DNA of 32,345 bases from Pseudomonadota bacterium (lineage in GTDB: Bacteria; Pseudomonadota; Gammaproteobacteria; Xanthomonadales; Rhodanobacteraceae): the NCBI GenBank assembly GCA_021818335.1, contig JAKAEJ010000021.1, forward strand, positions 1 through 32,345, in the 5' to 3' direction. A program made the translations under genes and the position numbers. The notes beneath the pieces were generated by a model. It saw nothing but the letters and a program-made list of their open reading frames with translations, did not search any database and was not told the DNA's origin. This document shows, piece after piece, positions 8,703 through 16,833 of this stretch; the first letter of the stretch is position 1; every line of letters begins with the position of its first letter.

Positions 8703-10568
8703 ATGGCCGAGGTCAAAGCACATAATGGATTCCTTGGATTTCTCAAGCTCCTCTGGCAGGGTCTCAACATCACGCGCCAGGTGGTTCTCAATCTGATTTT
8801 TTTCGGATTGTTGTTGCTGATCATTCTGGCAGCGGTGAAAAAGCCGCTACCGCTGAAGAACAAAACACTGCTCGTCATTGCGCCACATGGTCCAATCGTC
8901 GAGCAGTACAGCATCGATCCGGCCCAGCGCTTGCTGGCTCGGTTGTCCGGCGAGCCGATTCAGCAAGTTCAGTTGCGCGATCTCCTTCGCGTGCTGGCCC
9001 ACGCCGCCAACGATCCGCACATCACTGGCGTGGTGCTAGACACATCGGAACTTCAAACGGGGACATGGAACTTTGCGGCGTTGCGGCAGGTTGGAATGGC
9101 CATCAATGCGTTCGAGAAAACTGGCAAGCCGGTCATAGCATGGGCTGGCGGCTATGACCAAGGACAGTACTACCTTGCCATGCACGCAGACAGGGTCTTG
9201 CTCGATCCGCGAGGCGATTTGCTGTTCACAGGCCTTGGAAGCTACCAGCCATACTTCAAGGACCTCCTGGATAAGCTTGGCGTCGACGTGCATTTGTTCC
9301 GGGTAGGTGAGTACAAGTCCGCTGCCGAGCCGTTCATCCTCAATGGACCATCACCCGCGGCGAAAAGGGCAGACCGATATTGGCTGGGCGGTCTTTGGAA
9401 CCAGTGGATCGAGGCTGTTTCTGCAAGGCGCAAGCTGACACCGGCGCAGGTCAAAGCCGATGTTGACGACCTTCCGCAGGGCGTAGCCTCAGCCGGTGGC
9501 GATCTTGCGCGGATGGCGCTGAATGAGCACTTGGTGGACGGTTTGGCAACGCGGGCTCAATTGGTGGCCATACTGCGGCGGTACGCTGCGTCTGGGAGCA
9601 ACGGCCATGGATTCCGCAGCGTCAGCTTCAGCGACTATCTGGCGCGCATCGATCGCGAGCGCCGATTCGTAGCCAATCGTCCGGAGATTGCCGTCATCGT
9701 TGCGGAAGGCGATATCGTCAGCGGACCACAAAGGCCCGGAACCATTGGCGGTGCCGCGACTGCCAGAATGATACGGGAGGCGCGCGAGGACAACGATGTG
9801 AAAGCTATTGTCCTACGCGTGAACTCGCCAGGCGGCGCCGTGTACCCGGCTGAGTTGATTCGGCGCGAAGTCGAGCTTGCGCGAGCTGCCGGAAAGCCAG
9901 TCGTGGCGTCCATGGGTAATGTGGCGGCGAGTGGTGGCTACCTGATTTCCATGGATGCCAACCAGATCGTAGCTGAGCCCAACACGATCACGGGATCAAT
10001 CGGTATCTTCGGCCTGTATTTCAACATTCCCAATACCTTGGCCAAGATAGGCATTCATACGGGTGGCGTAGGTACGACGCCATGGGCTGGCGCATTTGAT
10101 GTCACACGGCCGCTAGATCCGAACATTGGCGCGACGATTCAGCAGATCATTGACAAGGGTTATCTCGATTTTGTGAGTGGCGTCGCGCGCGCGCGTGGCA
10201 AGACATTCGATCAAATCAACGCAATTGCACAGGGTCGCGTTTGGACGGGCCGACAGGCCTTTGAGCGAGGACTGGTCGATCGTCTGGGTGGGATCAATGC
10301 GGCAATTGAACTGGCGGCCCAGGACGCAGGGCTTGGCAGCGATTACGAGGTGCGATACCAAGAGCCACGCATTAGGCCCTTCGACCGGTTCCTGATGAGT
10401 CTTGGCGACAGTGAACTAGCCAGCATTTCACTCGCGCATGGCATCATCGTCCCGCGCTGGCTGGCTACGTTCGCGCCGAAAGTCGCCGGCCCCCTGGCAT
10501 TGCTCGAGAACGCTACTCCAGGCCATGTCAATGTCGACGCATATTGCTTCTGTGGCTTGTACCAATAG
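8703..10568 (+). CDS. sppA: Signal peptide peptidase SppA, 67K type
   Basis: SppA is an inner-membrane, periplasm-facing serine protease that degrades cleaved signal peptides using a Ser/Lys dyad. The 621-residue product matches the long, duplicated 67K form (E. coli 618). One N-terminal membrane anchor is visible near residues 27-48 (VVLNLIFFGLLLLIILAAV). The catalytic lysine is K205 in RVGEYKSAAEPF and the serine is S410 in GNVAASGGYLISM, which correspond to K209 and S409 of E. coli. The GSIGIFG segment follows. The ATG at 8703 is preferred because GGGAAG lies 5 bases upstream; an in-frame ATG at 8688 adds five residues. It may be co-transcribed with the upstream MATE gene. The C-terminus (AYCFCGLYQ) is cysteine-rich. 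Confidence 0.95.
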   Translation: MAEVKAHNGFLGFLKLLWQGLNITRQVVLNLIFFGLLLLIILAAVKKPLPLKNKTLLVIAPHGPIVEQYSIDPAQRLLARLSGEPIQQVQLRDLLRVLAHAANDPHITGVVLDTSELQTGTWNFAALRQVGMAINAFEKTGKPVIAWAGGYDQGQYYLAMHADRVLLDPRGDLLFTGLGSYQPYFKDLLDKLGVDVHLFRVGEYKSAAEPFILNGPSPAAKRADRYWLGGLWNQWIEAVSARRKLTPAQVKADVDDLPQGVASAGGDLARMALNEHLVDGLATRAQLVAILRRYAASGSNGHGFRSVSFSDYLARIDRERRFVANRPEIAVIVAEGDIVSGPQRPGTIGGAATARMIREAREDNDVKAIVLRVNSPGGAVYPAELIRREVELARAAGKPVVASMGNVAASGGYLISMDANQIVAEPNTITGSIGIFGLYFNIPNTLAKIGIHTGGVGTTPWAGAFDVTRPLDPNIGATIQQIIDKGYLDFVSGVARARGKTFDQINAIAQGRVWTGRQAFERGLVDRLGGINAAIELAAQDAGLGSDYEVRYQEPRIRPFDRFLMSLGDSELASISLAHGIIVPRWLATFAPKVAGPLALLENATPGHVNVDAYCFCGLYQ

Positions 10569-10944
10569 AGTGAGTGGCAGGCTTTGGGTTGGCGAGACGC
10601 CTGCGCGTGGGGATGCGCGCAGGCACCGCTCCGATGCAAGCGACTGGTCAATGTCCAGGCGGCTACTCGCTGCGGCAAAGCATGACCATGTGCTCGCCGG
10701 TGGAGATCGATCTAGGTATAAGCGGCCCGCGCGGGAGCCGAGGCAATTCTCATCCTGGCAGCCCGCTTGGCGTGAAAGAACGTGCGGACGGATCATGACT
10801 GGTTGCCACGGTAAGGCAGGCTGCGATTCGACGGGCGCCCGGGCATGCGTGGGGCAGGCACTGTCTCCGAACATTGGCATCCTTGGCCGACCAATCCGGA
10901 CCGAGGGGTCGGCGGGAGAGTAAGACTTGATTCCGGGGGTTTCG
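10569..10944. other. 376-bp intergenic region after sppA
   Basis: No convincing gene is present. Near the left end is a perfect 9-bp stem-loop (10599-10624). A GTG-started 74-codon frame (10574-10798) contains a protein-like segment (CPGGYSLRQSMTMCSP) but lacks a ribosome binding site or known family. The rest presumably carries the promoter of the following SDR gene, though no clear -35/-10 pair was found. Confidence 0.5.
10599..10624 (+). terminator. GC stem-loop after sppA, possible terminator
   Basis: GCCTGCGCG (10599-10607) pairs perfectly with CGCGCAGGC (10616-10624) across an 8-base loop, 31 bases after the sppA stop. The position fits transcription termination. There is no T-run after the stem, so it is not a classical intrinsic terminator. 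Confidence 0.35.
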
Positions 10945-11727
10945 ATGAGCGAAGTCATTTCACGGTGGCGTCTGGATGGACGCGTGGCGTTGATCACTGG
11001 CGCGAGTCGTGGCATCGGGCAAGCCTGTGCGCGCGAGCTGGCTGCACTTGGTGCGCACCTACTTTTGGTGGCGCGGGACCTCGATGCACTCGAATTGGCG
11101 CGCGACGAATTGGTTGAAGAGTTTCCTGATTGCGCACCGCGGACATTCACAGCTGACCTCAGCAGCGCGGAAGCGCGACTCGAATTGTTCGACTGGATTG
11201 CAGACCTTGATGTTCCCTTGTCGATTCTCGTGAACAATGTTGGTAGCAACGTCACGCGCGCCGCGTTGGATTACGATTTGCCTGAAGTCGAGGAGTTGCT
11301 GCAGACCAACCTGCTCAGTGCCTTCCACCTGTCGCAATTGGCCCACCCGCATCTTGCGGCGCACGGGGCCGCGGCGATTGTCAACATTGGGTCGGTGTCT
11401 GGCGTCACGCACGTGCGCAGCGGCGCGCCCTATGGCATGAGCAAGGCAGCGTTGCACCAGCTTACGCGCAATTTGGCCTGCGAATGGGCGGAAGACGGGA
11501 TTCGCGTCAACGCTGTCGCTCCGTGGTACATCCGTACCCGCCGTACTGCCACGGTTCTTGCCGACGATGACTACCTGGAAGCGGTTCTGGAGCGCACGCC
11601 GATGCGGCGAATCGGCGAACCACATGAGGTTGCGGCGGCGGTGACTTTCTTGTGCCTGCCCGCGGCCAGTTATATCTCTGGCGAATGCATTGGCGTCGAT
11701 GGTGGATTCTTGCGCTACGGGTTCTGA
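10945..11727 (+). CDS. SDR family oxidoreductase (tropinone-reductase-like)
   Basis: This classical short-chain dehydrogenase of 260 residues has the cofactor motif TGASRGIG at 18-25 and NNVG at 97-100. The catalytic Ser is near 150 (IVNIGSVSG), and Y163/K167 lie in YGMSK. The C-terminal substrate segment ends in the common GVDGGF pattern. Closest in style are tropinone-reductase-like and 3-oxoacyl-ACP-reductase-like SDRs; the arginine after TGAS suggests NADP(H). The substrate is unknown. The ATG at 10945 is preferred over an upstream TTG at 10927, because a GGGGG tract lies 5 bases before it. It is not obviously in an operon; the next gene starts about 105 bp later. Confidence 0.88.
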   Translation: MSEVISRWRLDGRVALITGASRGIGQACARELAALGAHLLLVARDLDALELARDELVEEFPDCAPRTFTADLSSAEARLELFDWIADLDVPLSILVNNVGSNVTRAALDYDLPEVEELLQTNLLSAFHLSQLAHPHLAAHGAAAIVNIGSVSGVTHVRSGAPYGMSKAALHQLTRNLACEWAEDGIRVNAVAPWYIRTRRTATVLADDDYLEAVLERTPMRRIGEPHEVAAAVTFLCLPAASYISGECIGVDGGFLRYGF

Positions 11728-11832
11728 GACGAACGCCGTTCGCCCGGATCATTCGCCCACTAGATCCCGAAGAGACAGCCTGGATGCCCGCCTGCGGGCA
11801 CAATGGGACGGGGTCCTGATAGGTTTGGCCGA

Positions 11833-14091
11833 ATGCGCTGTCCCTTCCGAAGGTTTCTGGTAGCGGTGTCTGGGCTGATCTTTGCTTCGGCATTGCATGC
11901 GCAGACTGCAAAGGTCGTGGCTCGCTCGATTGGGACAGGACCATGCGCAGGGGGCACGGCATTGGTTTTGGGCGGTGGCGGGGCTCGCGGGATTGCTCAC
12001 ATTGGCGTGCTCGAAGAATTGCAGCATCTGCATGTGCCGGTTTCCTGCGTGGTTGGAACTAGCATGGGAGCGATCGTCGGCGGGTTGTATGCGGCGGGAT
12101 ACAGCCCGCTGCAGATTGATGCCATGCTGCACTCCGTCGATTGGCAACAAGTGTTCAGCGACAACCCGCCTCGCGCCCTCTTGGGGATGCGCGCGAAGGA
12201 TGACCAACTCGATCGGATCGGCGATATTGAATTCGGCGTTGGACGCAAAGGCCTCAAACTGCCCCGCGGCGCCTTGGAAGGTCAGAACCTGCAGCAGTTA
12301 CTGACGCGTTGGCTTCTACCTTCATGGCGAATAAAAAATTTCGATGATCTCAGCATTCCGTTTCGCGCCGTTGCCACGGATATTGGAACAGGGCAACGCG
12401 TGGTGCTGGGGAGTGGAAGCCTTCCGCTGGCGCTGCGCGCCAGCATGTCGGTGCCAGCCGTATTTGCACCCGTGACTCTGAATGGTCGCATGTTGGTCGA
12501 TGGTGGCATTTCCGACAATGTTCCCGTCGACGTCGCGCGAGCGCTCGGTGCGCAGCGACTGATTGTTGTCGACGTCAGCGCGCCTCTCAAGCCGGCTTCT
12601 GACCTCGACACGCCGCTCGCCATAACCGACCAGATGATCACGATGTTGATGCAGCAGCAGACCGCACGCCAGATTGCTTCGTTGGGACCCAAGGACGTCC
12701 TAATTCGGCCAGCGTTGGGCGCCTTAGGAAGCGCGGATTTCACCGATGCCGTTCGCGCCGTGGCGTTAGGCCGTGAGGCAGCGGCAGCGCACGCAGCCCA
12801 ACTGGCGAAGTTCGCAGTTGACTCGTCGCAATGGCAAGCGTGGCTGGCCAAGCACAGACTTCCCGGAGGCCACGCTCCAGTCATTGATTTCGTCGATGTC
12901 GAGGGCGTGCATAGTCGAACCGCGCCGCTGCTGGCCGACCGGTTACAAAAGCAAGTAGGCCGCGTATTCGACGCAACACGCGTCGAAGCGCAGATTGATC
13001 GCAGTTATGGCGAGGGCGTTTACGAGCGAATTGACTATCGGTTGCTGCAGCGATTTGGTGCAACAGGTCTGGAGGTCACGCCCTGGGATAAGCGCTGGGG
13101 TCCGGATTTCCTGCGCCTTGGCGTCAGCCTCAGCGACGATTTTCGCGGAAATGCGGGGTACGAACTGCTCGCCGAATATGATCTCACCGGGTTGGATAGC
13201 CTCGGACGGGAGTGGCGAAACCGCATCAGTTTGGGGCGCATCGCCGGGATTGAGAGCGAGTTCTACCAGCCGTTTGGGCCGAACGCCCAGTTTTACGGCA
13301 AGCTCTATGGGGGCTACCGCGCACTCAATCAGCCGGTGGTTATTGGCAATACGACGTTGGCGCAGTACCGAGTGGGTCGGCTGCGTGCGGGCGCTGAACT
13401 GGGTTGGGATCCAAGCGTCGATTGGCGTATTCGCGGCGGTATCCAGCGTGGACGCGATGCGTTTGCACTCAGCATTGGCAATCCAACAGCTTATCCGAGC
13501 TTCCGCACGCCCTTTGCCGATGTGTATGCCGGACTTCTACACGACAACCTCGACGATCCCGACTTCCCAACACGTGGATGGCGTGGCGATTTGACCTACT
13601 CCGCCTATCTGCACGCATTGGGAGGTAATGCGGATAGCGATGTCGCCCGCATCAACTTCGACGACGTGCTTTGGCATGCCAGCAAGAATACGTTGCTGTT
13701 CGGGATGCGAGGGCAAAGCCAGTGGGGCAGCGATCAGGTCCTACAGGCTAGCGGTGTACTCGGTGGATTCCTAGATCTTTCCGGCCTGACGGAGCGGTCT
13801 TTGGTAGGAAACCAACTCGCGTATGGTCGGCTCGTTCTGTACCGCGACCTGACCGGAACAAGCCAGCGTATCGTGGGCTTGCCGTTTTACCTCGGTGGCA
13901 GCTTGGAGGCGGGCAATGTCTGGAATACGCGCAGCCAGATCCGTTTCAGCCAGATGATCTACGCGGGCAGTGCATTCATTGCGCTCAAGTCTCCGTTGGG
14001 CCCGATCTTTTTTGGCGTTGGCCATGCAAGTGGGGGACGAACAACATTCTATCTCAGCTTCGGATCGCTCATCCGCCGGCAATCGCCGTGA
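11833..14091 (+). CDS. PlpD-like secreted patatin phospholipase with POTRA and Omp85 barrel (type Vd autotransporter)
   Basis: The 752-residue protein has a signal peptide (FLVAVSGLIFASALHA) followed by a patatin lipase domain. The oxyanion motif GGGGARGIAH starts at residue 47. The nucleophile is S77 in GTSMG, and the catalytic Asp is D223 in VDGGISDN. Residues about 350-410 look like a single POTRA domain (VIDFVDVEGV). The remaining 330 or so residues are rich in alternating aromatic strands, like the Omp85/bacterial surface antigen barrel. This order matches Pseudomonas aeruginosa PlpD (728 aa), a phospholipase A1 that exports its own patatin domain. The ATG at 11833 gives a clean signal peptide; an in-frame ATG at 11803 adds ten charged residues. 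Phospholipid activity and surface exposure are inferred from the family. Confidence 0.88.
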   Translation: MRCPFRRFLVAVSGLIFASALHAQTAKVVARSIGTGPCAGGTALVLGGGGARGIAHIGVLEELQHLHVPVSCVVGTSMGAIVGGLYAAGYSPLQIDAMLHSVDWQQVFSDNPPRALLGMRAKDDQLDRIGDIEFGVGRKGLKLPRGALEGQNLQQLLTRWLLPSWRIKNFDDLSIPFRAVATDIGTGQRVVLGSGSLPLALRASMSVPAVFAPVTLNGRMLVDGGISDNVPVDVARALGAQRLIVVDVSAPLKPASDLDTPLAITDQMITMLMQQQTARQIASLGPKDVLIRPALGALGSADFTDAVRAVALGREAAAAHAAQLAKFAVDSSQWQAWLAKHRLPGGHAPVIDFVDVEGVHSRTAPLLADRLQKQVGRVFDATRVEAQIDRSYGEGVYERIDYRLLQRFGATGLEVTPWDKRWGPDFLRLGVSLSDDFRGNAGYELLAEYDLTGLDSLGREWRNRISLGRIAGIESEFYQPFGPNAQFYGKLYGGYRALNQPVVIGNTTLAQYRVGRLRAGAELGWDPSVDWRIRGGIQRGRDAFALSIGNPTAYPSFRTPFADVYAGLLHDNLDDPDFPTRGWRGDLTYSAYLHALGGNADSDVARINFDDVLWHASKNTLLFGMRGQSQWGSDQVLQASGVLGGFLDLSGLTERSLVGNQLAYGRLVLYRDLTGTSQRIVGLPFYLGGSLEAGNVWNTRSQIRFSQMIYAGSAFIALKSPLGPIFFGVGHASGGRTTFYLSFGSLIRRQSP

Positions 14092-14097
14092 ATCCAT

Positions 14098-14120
14098 TGA
14101 TCCACAAGTCCTGTGGACAA
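14098..14120. repeat. Second DnaA-box-like inverted pair
   Basis: TGATCCACA (14098-14106) and TGTGGACAA (14112-14120) face each other across 5 bases. This is the same architecture as the pair at 5982-6004. The two loci share ATCCACAA, three different bases, then CTGTGGACAAGTCT, and remain partly similar for another 15 bases (10 of 15). It begins 6 bases after the patatin gene stop, so the TCCACA/TGTGGA stem could also act as a terminator hairpin. Confidence 0.45.
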
Positions 14121-14367
14121 GTCTCGGGATGAAGCGTTGAGGAAGCCGCTTGCACTGCGTCAGTACAGGCGTGTCAAGCGATTTGCACAGAAGTTAGCCA
14201 CTAGGGGGCGTGCCGGGCACTGGGCCGGGCACAGCGTCACGACCGAGTTCGCCGATTGGGCGCTCTTCACCTAGGAATCACCGGCTTGCGCGTCCCATGC
14301 GAGGCGTGGATGACCTGACGTGTAAGGATGCTGATCGACTCCCGACTGATGGCCAGCCCCGCCCACA

Positions 14368-14385
14368 ATTTCGTTGGGACGAAAT
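14368..14385 (+). promoter_or_regulatory. Hairpin abutting the ribosome binding site of the thioredoxin/NHL gene
   Basis: ATTTCGT (14368-14374) pairs perfectly with ACGAAAT (14379-14385) around a TGGG loop. The GGAGG Shine-Dalgarno sequence (14386-14390) starts at the very next base, with ATG at 14399. Such a fold could modulate ribosome access or protect the 5' end of the message. This is inference from position only. Confidence 0.35.
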
Positions 14386-14398
14386 GGAGGATCTTCGT

Positions 14399-15898
14399 AT
14401 GCTAACTCGACTTGGAAGGCTTTCCGCGATGCTACTGGGACTGGCCGTGCTTTCCGGCATTTCCTGCGTTGCAGGTGCGGACACCGTACCATTGCCGGCC
14501 AACGCACCCTGGTTCAATGTCAGCCGACCCTTGCAGCCAAGCGACTTGCGAGGCCGAGTCGTGTTACTGGATTTCTTCACGCCTGGGTGCATCAATTGCA
14601 TTCACATGCTGCCGGAGATGACGCGGCTCGAGCATGCTTTCGGTGGCCGGCTTCTGATCTTGGGCGTTGATTCACCTAAGTTCGATGCATCCCGGGATGC
14701 GAAGAACATACGGGCATTCATCCAGCGTTACCATGTGACGCACCCCGTTCTGATCGATGAGCGGATGACGCTATGGAATCACTATGGCGTCGAGGCTTGG
14801 CCGACGTTGGTCCTCCTAGGTCCTCAGGGCGGCGTTGCCCGCACCTTTATTGGCGAAGGCCACGACATGGCGATCGCGCGTGCAGTTAGCGCGACGCTTT
14901 CTCGGGCAGCGCGGACGCGGGCGTTGGCCACCGGTCCATTGCCGTTGCAGCCGCTTGCGGTCAACCCCAACGGGCTTTTACAGCCCGGCAAAGTCGCGGT
15001 AAGCGCTGCCTATGTCGCGATCAGCGATACCGGGCACAACCGGATTGTCCTGCTTAACCATGAAGGACGCGTTTTGCGCGTGTTTGGCACTGGTGGGGCA
15101 GGTCATGTCGATGGCCCGGCGGACATTGCGCAATTTCACGAGCCTGAGGGATTGGCCTTCGCTGGTGATTCCCTTTACGTGGCGGACACGGGGAATTCGC
15201 TGATTCGGTGCATCAATCTGGCAAGCAACACGGTCAAAACAGTTGCCGGGAACGGCCATCGGACCTTTGGCGGAGGTCCCGTGAATGTAGGACGCGATGC
15301 CGAACTAAATTCGCCGTGGGCTCTCAAGGTGCTTGGGCATACGTTGATCATTGCCATGGCGGGCGATCACCAGCTGTGGTCCATGAATCTTGCGACGGGT
15401 GCAATTGGGCCATATGCAGGCGATGGTTTGGAGGGCATTAGCGATGGGCCGCGGGCGTCTGCCAGCTTCGCCCAAAGTAGCGGGCTGGCTTACCATGGCG
15501 GGACACTTTACGTTGCAGATCCAGAATCATCCGCAGTGCGCGCCGTTGATGTTCGGACCGGTTACGTGCATACGTTGATTGGCAAGGGCCTGTTCGACTT
15601 CGGCTTTCGCAATGGCGTCGCTGCGGATGCGCTTCTGCAGCATGATCAGGGTCTTGCCTGGGACGATGGAAAACTCTACATCGCCGACACGTTCAACAAC
15701 GCTGTTCGCGTCCTTGACCCGGTTGCCTCGAGGGTCGCTACGCTGGCTTCGGGATTGAGCCAACCGGGAGGTTTGGCTGCATTTGGTCCGCGCGATTTGC
15801 TCGTGGCGAACACCGGCGACGATGACATTGTCCGCGTGAGCTTGCGCGATGGCATAGTGCATGCTTGGCCGGTCAAGGGGCTGCCGCCAGCCCACTGA
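14399..15898 (+). CDS. Exported thioredoxin-like/NHL-repeat beta-propeller protein (NHLRC2-like)
   Basis: The 499-residue protein has a signal peptide (about 1-28, AMLLGLAVLSGISCVAGA). A TlpA/thioredoxin-like domain follows (about 35-180), with the redox-type motif C64-I-N-C67 in FFTPGCINCIHMLPE and the cis-proline region EAWPTLVLLG. After a linker, residues about 195-490 carry repeated NHL blades (VAISDTGHNRIVLL, LYVADTGNSLIRC, LYIADTFNNAVRV), which form a beta-propeller. This Trx plus NHL order, with a CINC core, is that of NHLRC2 and its bacterial relatives. The exported location suggests a periplasmic thiol or scaffold role, but the substrate is unknown. The start at 14399 is supported by GGAGG eight bases upstream. 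It stands alone, with the convergent DUF4124-type gene behind it. Confidence 0.85.
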   Translation: MLTRLGRLSAMLLGLAVLSGISCVAGADTVPLPANAPWFNVSRPLQPSDLRGRVVLLDFFTPGCINCIHMLPEMTRLEHAFGGRLLILGVDSPKFDASRDAKNIRAFIQRYHVTHPVLIDERMTLWNHYGVEAWPTLVLLGPQGGVARTFIGEGHDMAIARAVSATLSRAARTRALATGPLPLQPLAVNPNGLLQPGKVAVSAAYVAISDTGHNRIVLLNHEGRVLRVFGTGGAGHVDGPADIAQFHEPEGLAFAGDSLYVADTGNSLIRCINLASNTVKTVAGNGHRTFGGGPVNVGRDAELNSPWALKVLGHTLIIAMAGDHQLWSMNLATGAIGPYAGDGLEGISDGPRASASFAQSSGLAYHGGTLYVADPESSAVRAVDVRTGYVHTLIGKGLFDFGFRNGVAADALLQHDQGLAWDDGKLYIADTFNNAVRVLDPVASRVATLASGLSQPGGLAAFGPRDLLVANTGDDDIVRVSLRDGIVHAWPVKGLPPAH

Positions 15899-15914
15899 TG
15901 GTCGCTCAACTTAC

Positions 15915-16544
15915 TCATCGACAGCCCTGCAGCTGGGCGCGCAGCGTCATTGCCTGTCTTTCCAGTGGTGGCCGGTCAAACTGGAACGTCTGGCTGATAC
16001 GCGACTCCAGTGCATCAAGGCTCGTGCGGAGGTGCTCGCACACCTCGGCTCTTGGCAACCGCTTACATCGATCCCGTACCCAGCTGTAGTATCCAGCGAT
16101 CCGTGAGGCGACATGGGGAGGTTGTCCAACGCCTGGCGCCGATATACCAATGCCGCCAGGCCCGTAGGCCTTTGCCAGAGGTAGCGGTGGCTCGCCGAGG
16201 ATTCCAAGGGGCGCCAAATAAGGTTGTGGAGTCCCTATGCTGCTGATGTAGGGTCTGCCGTTGGTGGCGTTGATGCAGCGATACATCACAGGGAGCGGTT
16301 GCAGCGGCTTGGCGGGTCGAAGGCGAGGCGAAGGCGTGACGTGCGCGGCAGGCAGGGAAGGCGCGGGCACTGCGGGAGGTGGTGATGGCAGGTTGAGGAT
16401 TGTTTGTCTGCTGCCACGCGGACAGGGGTTCTGTTGGAATGCGAGGTGCCCCGACGCGTCGACGCAACGGTAAACAAGGGTTGCCGCAGCGGATGCCACA
16501 ACCGCAGGTATTAGGCATAGCGCGAGTGATGCGAGTATGCGCAT
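15915..16544 (-). CDS. Secreted DUF4124-type protein of unknown function
   Basis: The 209-residue protein starts with a signal peptide (ILASLALCLIPAVVASAAA), cleaved near residue 20. The sequence after it (VYRCVDASGHLAFQQNPCP) resembles the short DUF4124 domain common in Xanthomonadales and Pseudomonadales periplasmic proteins. A proline-rich linker (about 52-80) leads to a second similar unit (MYRCINATNGRPYISS). The C-terminus has paired cysteines and a helical tail (CKRLPRAEVCEHLRTSLDALESRI). Four or more cysteines in the mature part suggest periplasmic disulfides. No function is known. The start at 16544 has AGG eight bases upstream. It is convergent with the thioredoxin/NHL gene (16 bp apart). 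Confidence 0.75.
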   Translation of the reverse strand: MRILASLALCLIPAVVASAAATLVYRCVDASGHLAFQQNPCPRGSRQTILNLPSPPPAVPAPSLPAAHVTPSPRLRPAKPLQPLPVMYRCINATNGRPYISSIGTPQPYLAPLGILGEPPLPLAKAYGPGGIGISAPGVGQPPHVASRIAGYYSWVRDRCKRLPRAEVCEHLRTSLDALESRISQTFQFDRPPLERQAMTLRAQLQGCR

Positions 16545-16833
16545 GCGTGAAGCCTAGCGGAATTGGCCAAAACGGACTTATTGCTGTGCGACATCGCGGC
16601 GATTAGGCGTGCCGGTCATCGAGCGCATCGATGCGGCGGACGTCTGCATCGCTTGAAAGCGACGCGACGATGTTAACGCTTCAGGTCTGGATCAGTACCT
16701 GTGCGACTTGGCGCCAGCGCATGATAATGGCTGCTACACCCCGTCAGGTCGCGACACGCGCTTGAGGGATGTTGACTTCCGGTCTTGCCGGGGGGCACCG
16801 CAATCTTACGATCCAATATCCAGGAAATCTGGC

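Larger units (their letters stand above)
14092..14398. other. Intergenic region between the patatin and thioredoxin/NHL genes
   Basis: This 307-bp stretch holds a DnaA-box-like pair at its left end and a hairpin touching the ribosome binding site of the next gene at its right end. The frame of the downstream gene is open through much of it, but a strong GGAGG fixes that gene's start at 14399. I see no other gene here. Confidence 0.6.

Noticed and set aside
10428-11255. 275-codon minus-strand frame across the end of sppA and the SDR start
   Set aside because: It overlaps two well-supported plus-strand genes, is rich in Arg, Ser and Pro as expected of a GC-rich shadow frame, and matches nothing I know.
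14210-14244. Repeated GCCGGGCAC units in the leader region, considered as a repeat array
   Set aside because: There are only two imperfect copies, so it is not an array.
14210-14398. 63-codon upstream extension of the thioredoxin/NHL frame
   Set aside because: The GGAGG and signal peptide place the start at 14399, and the extension would bury the signal sequence.
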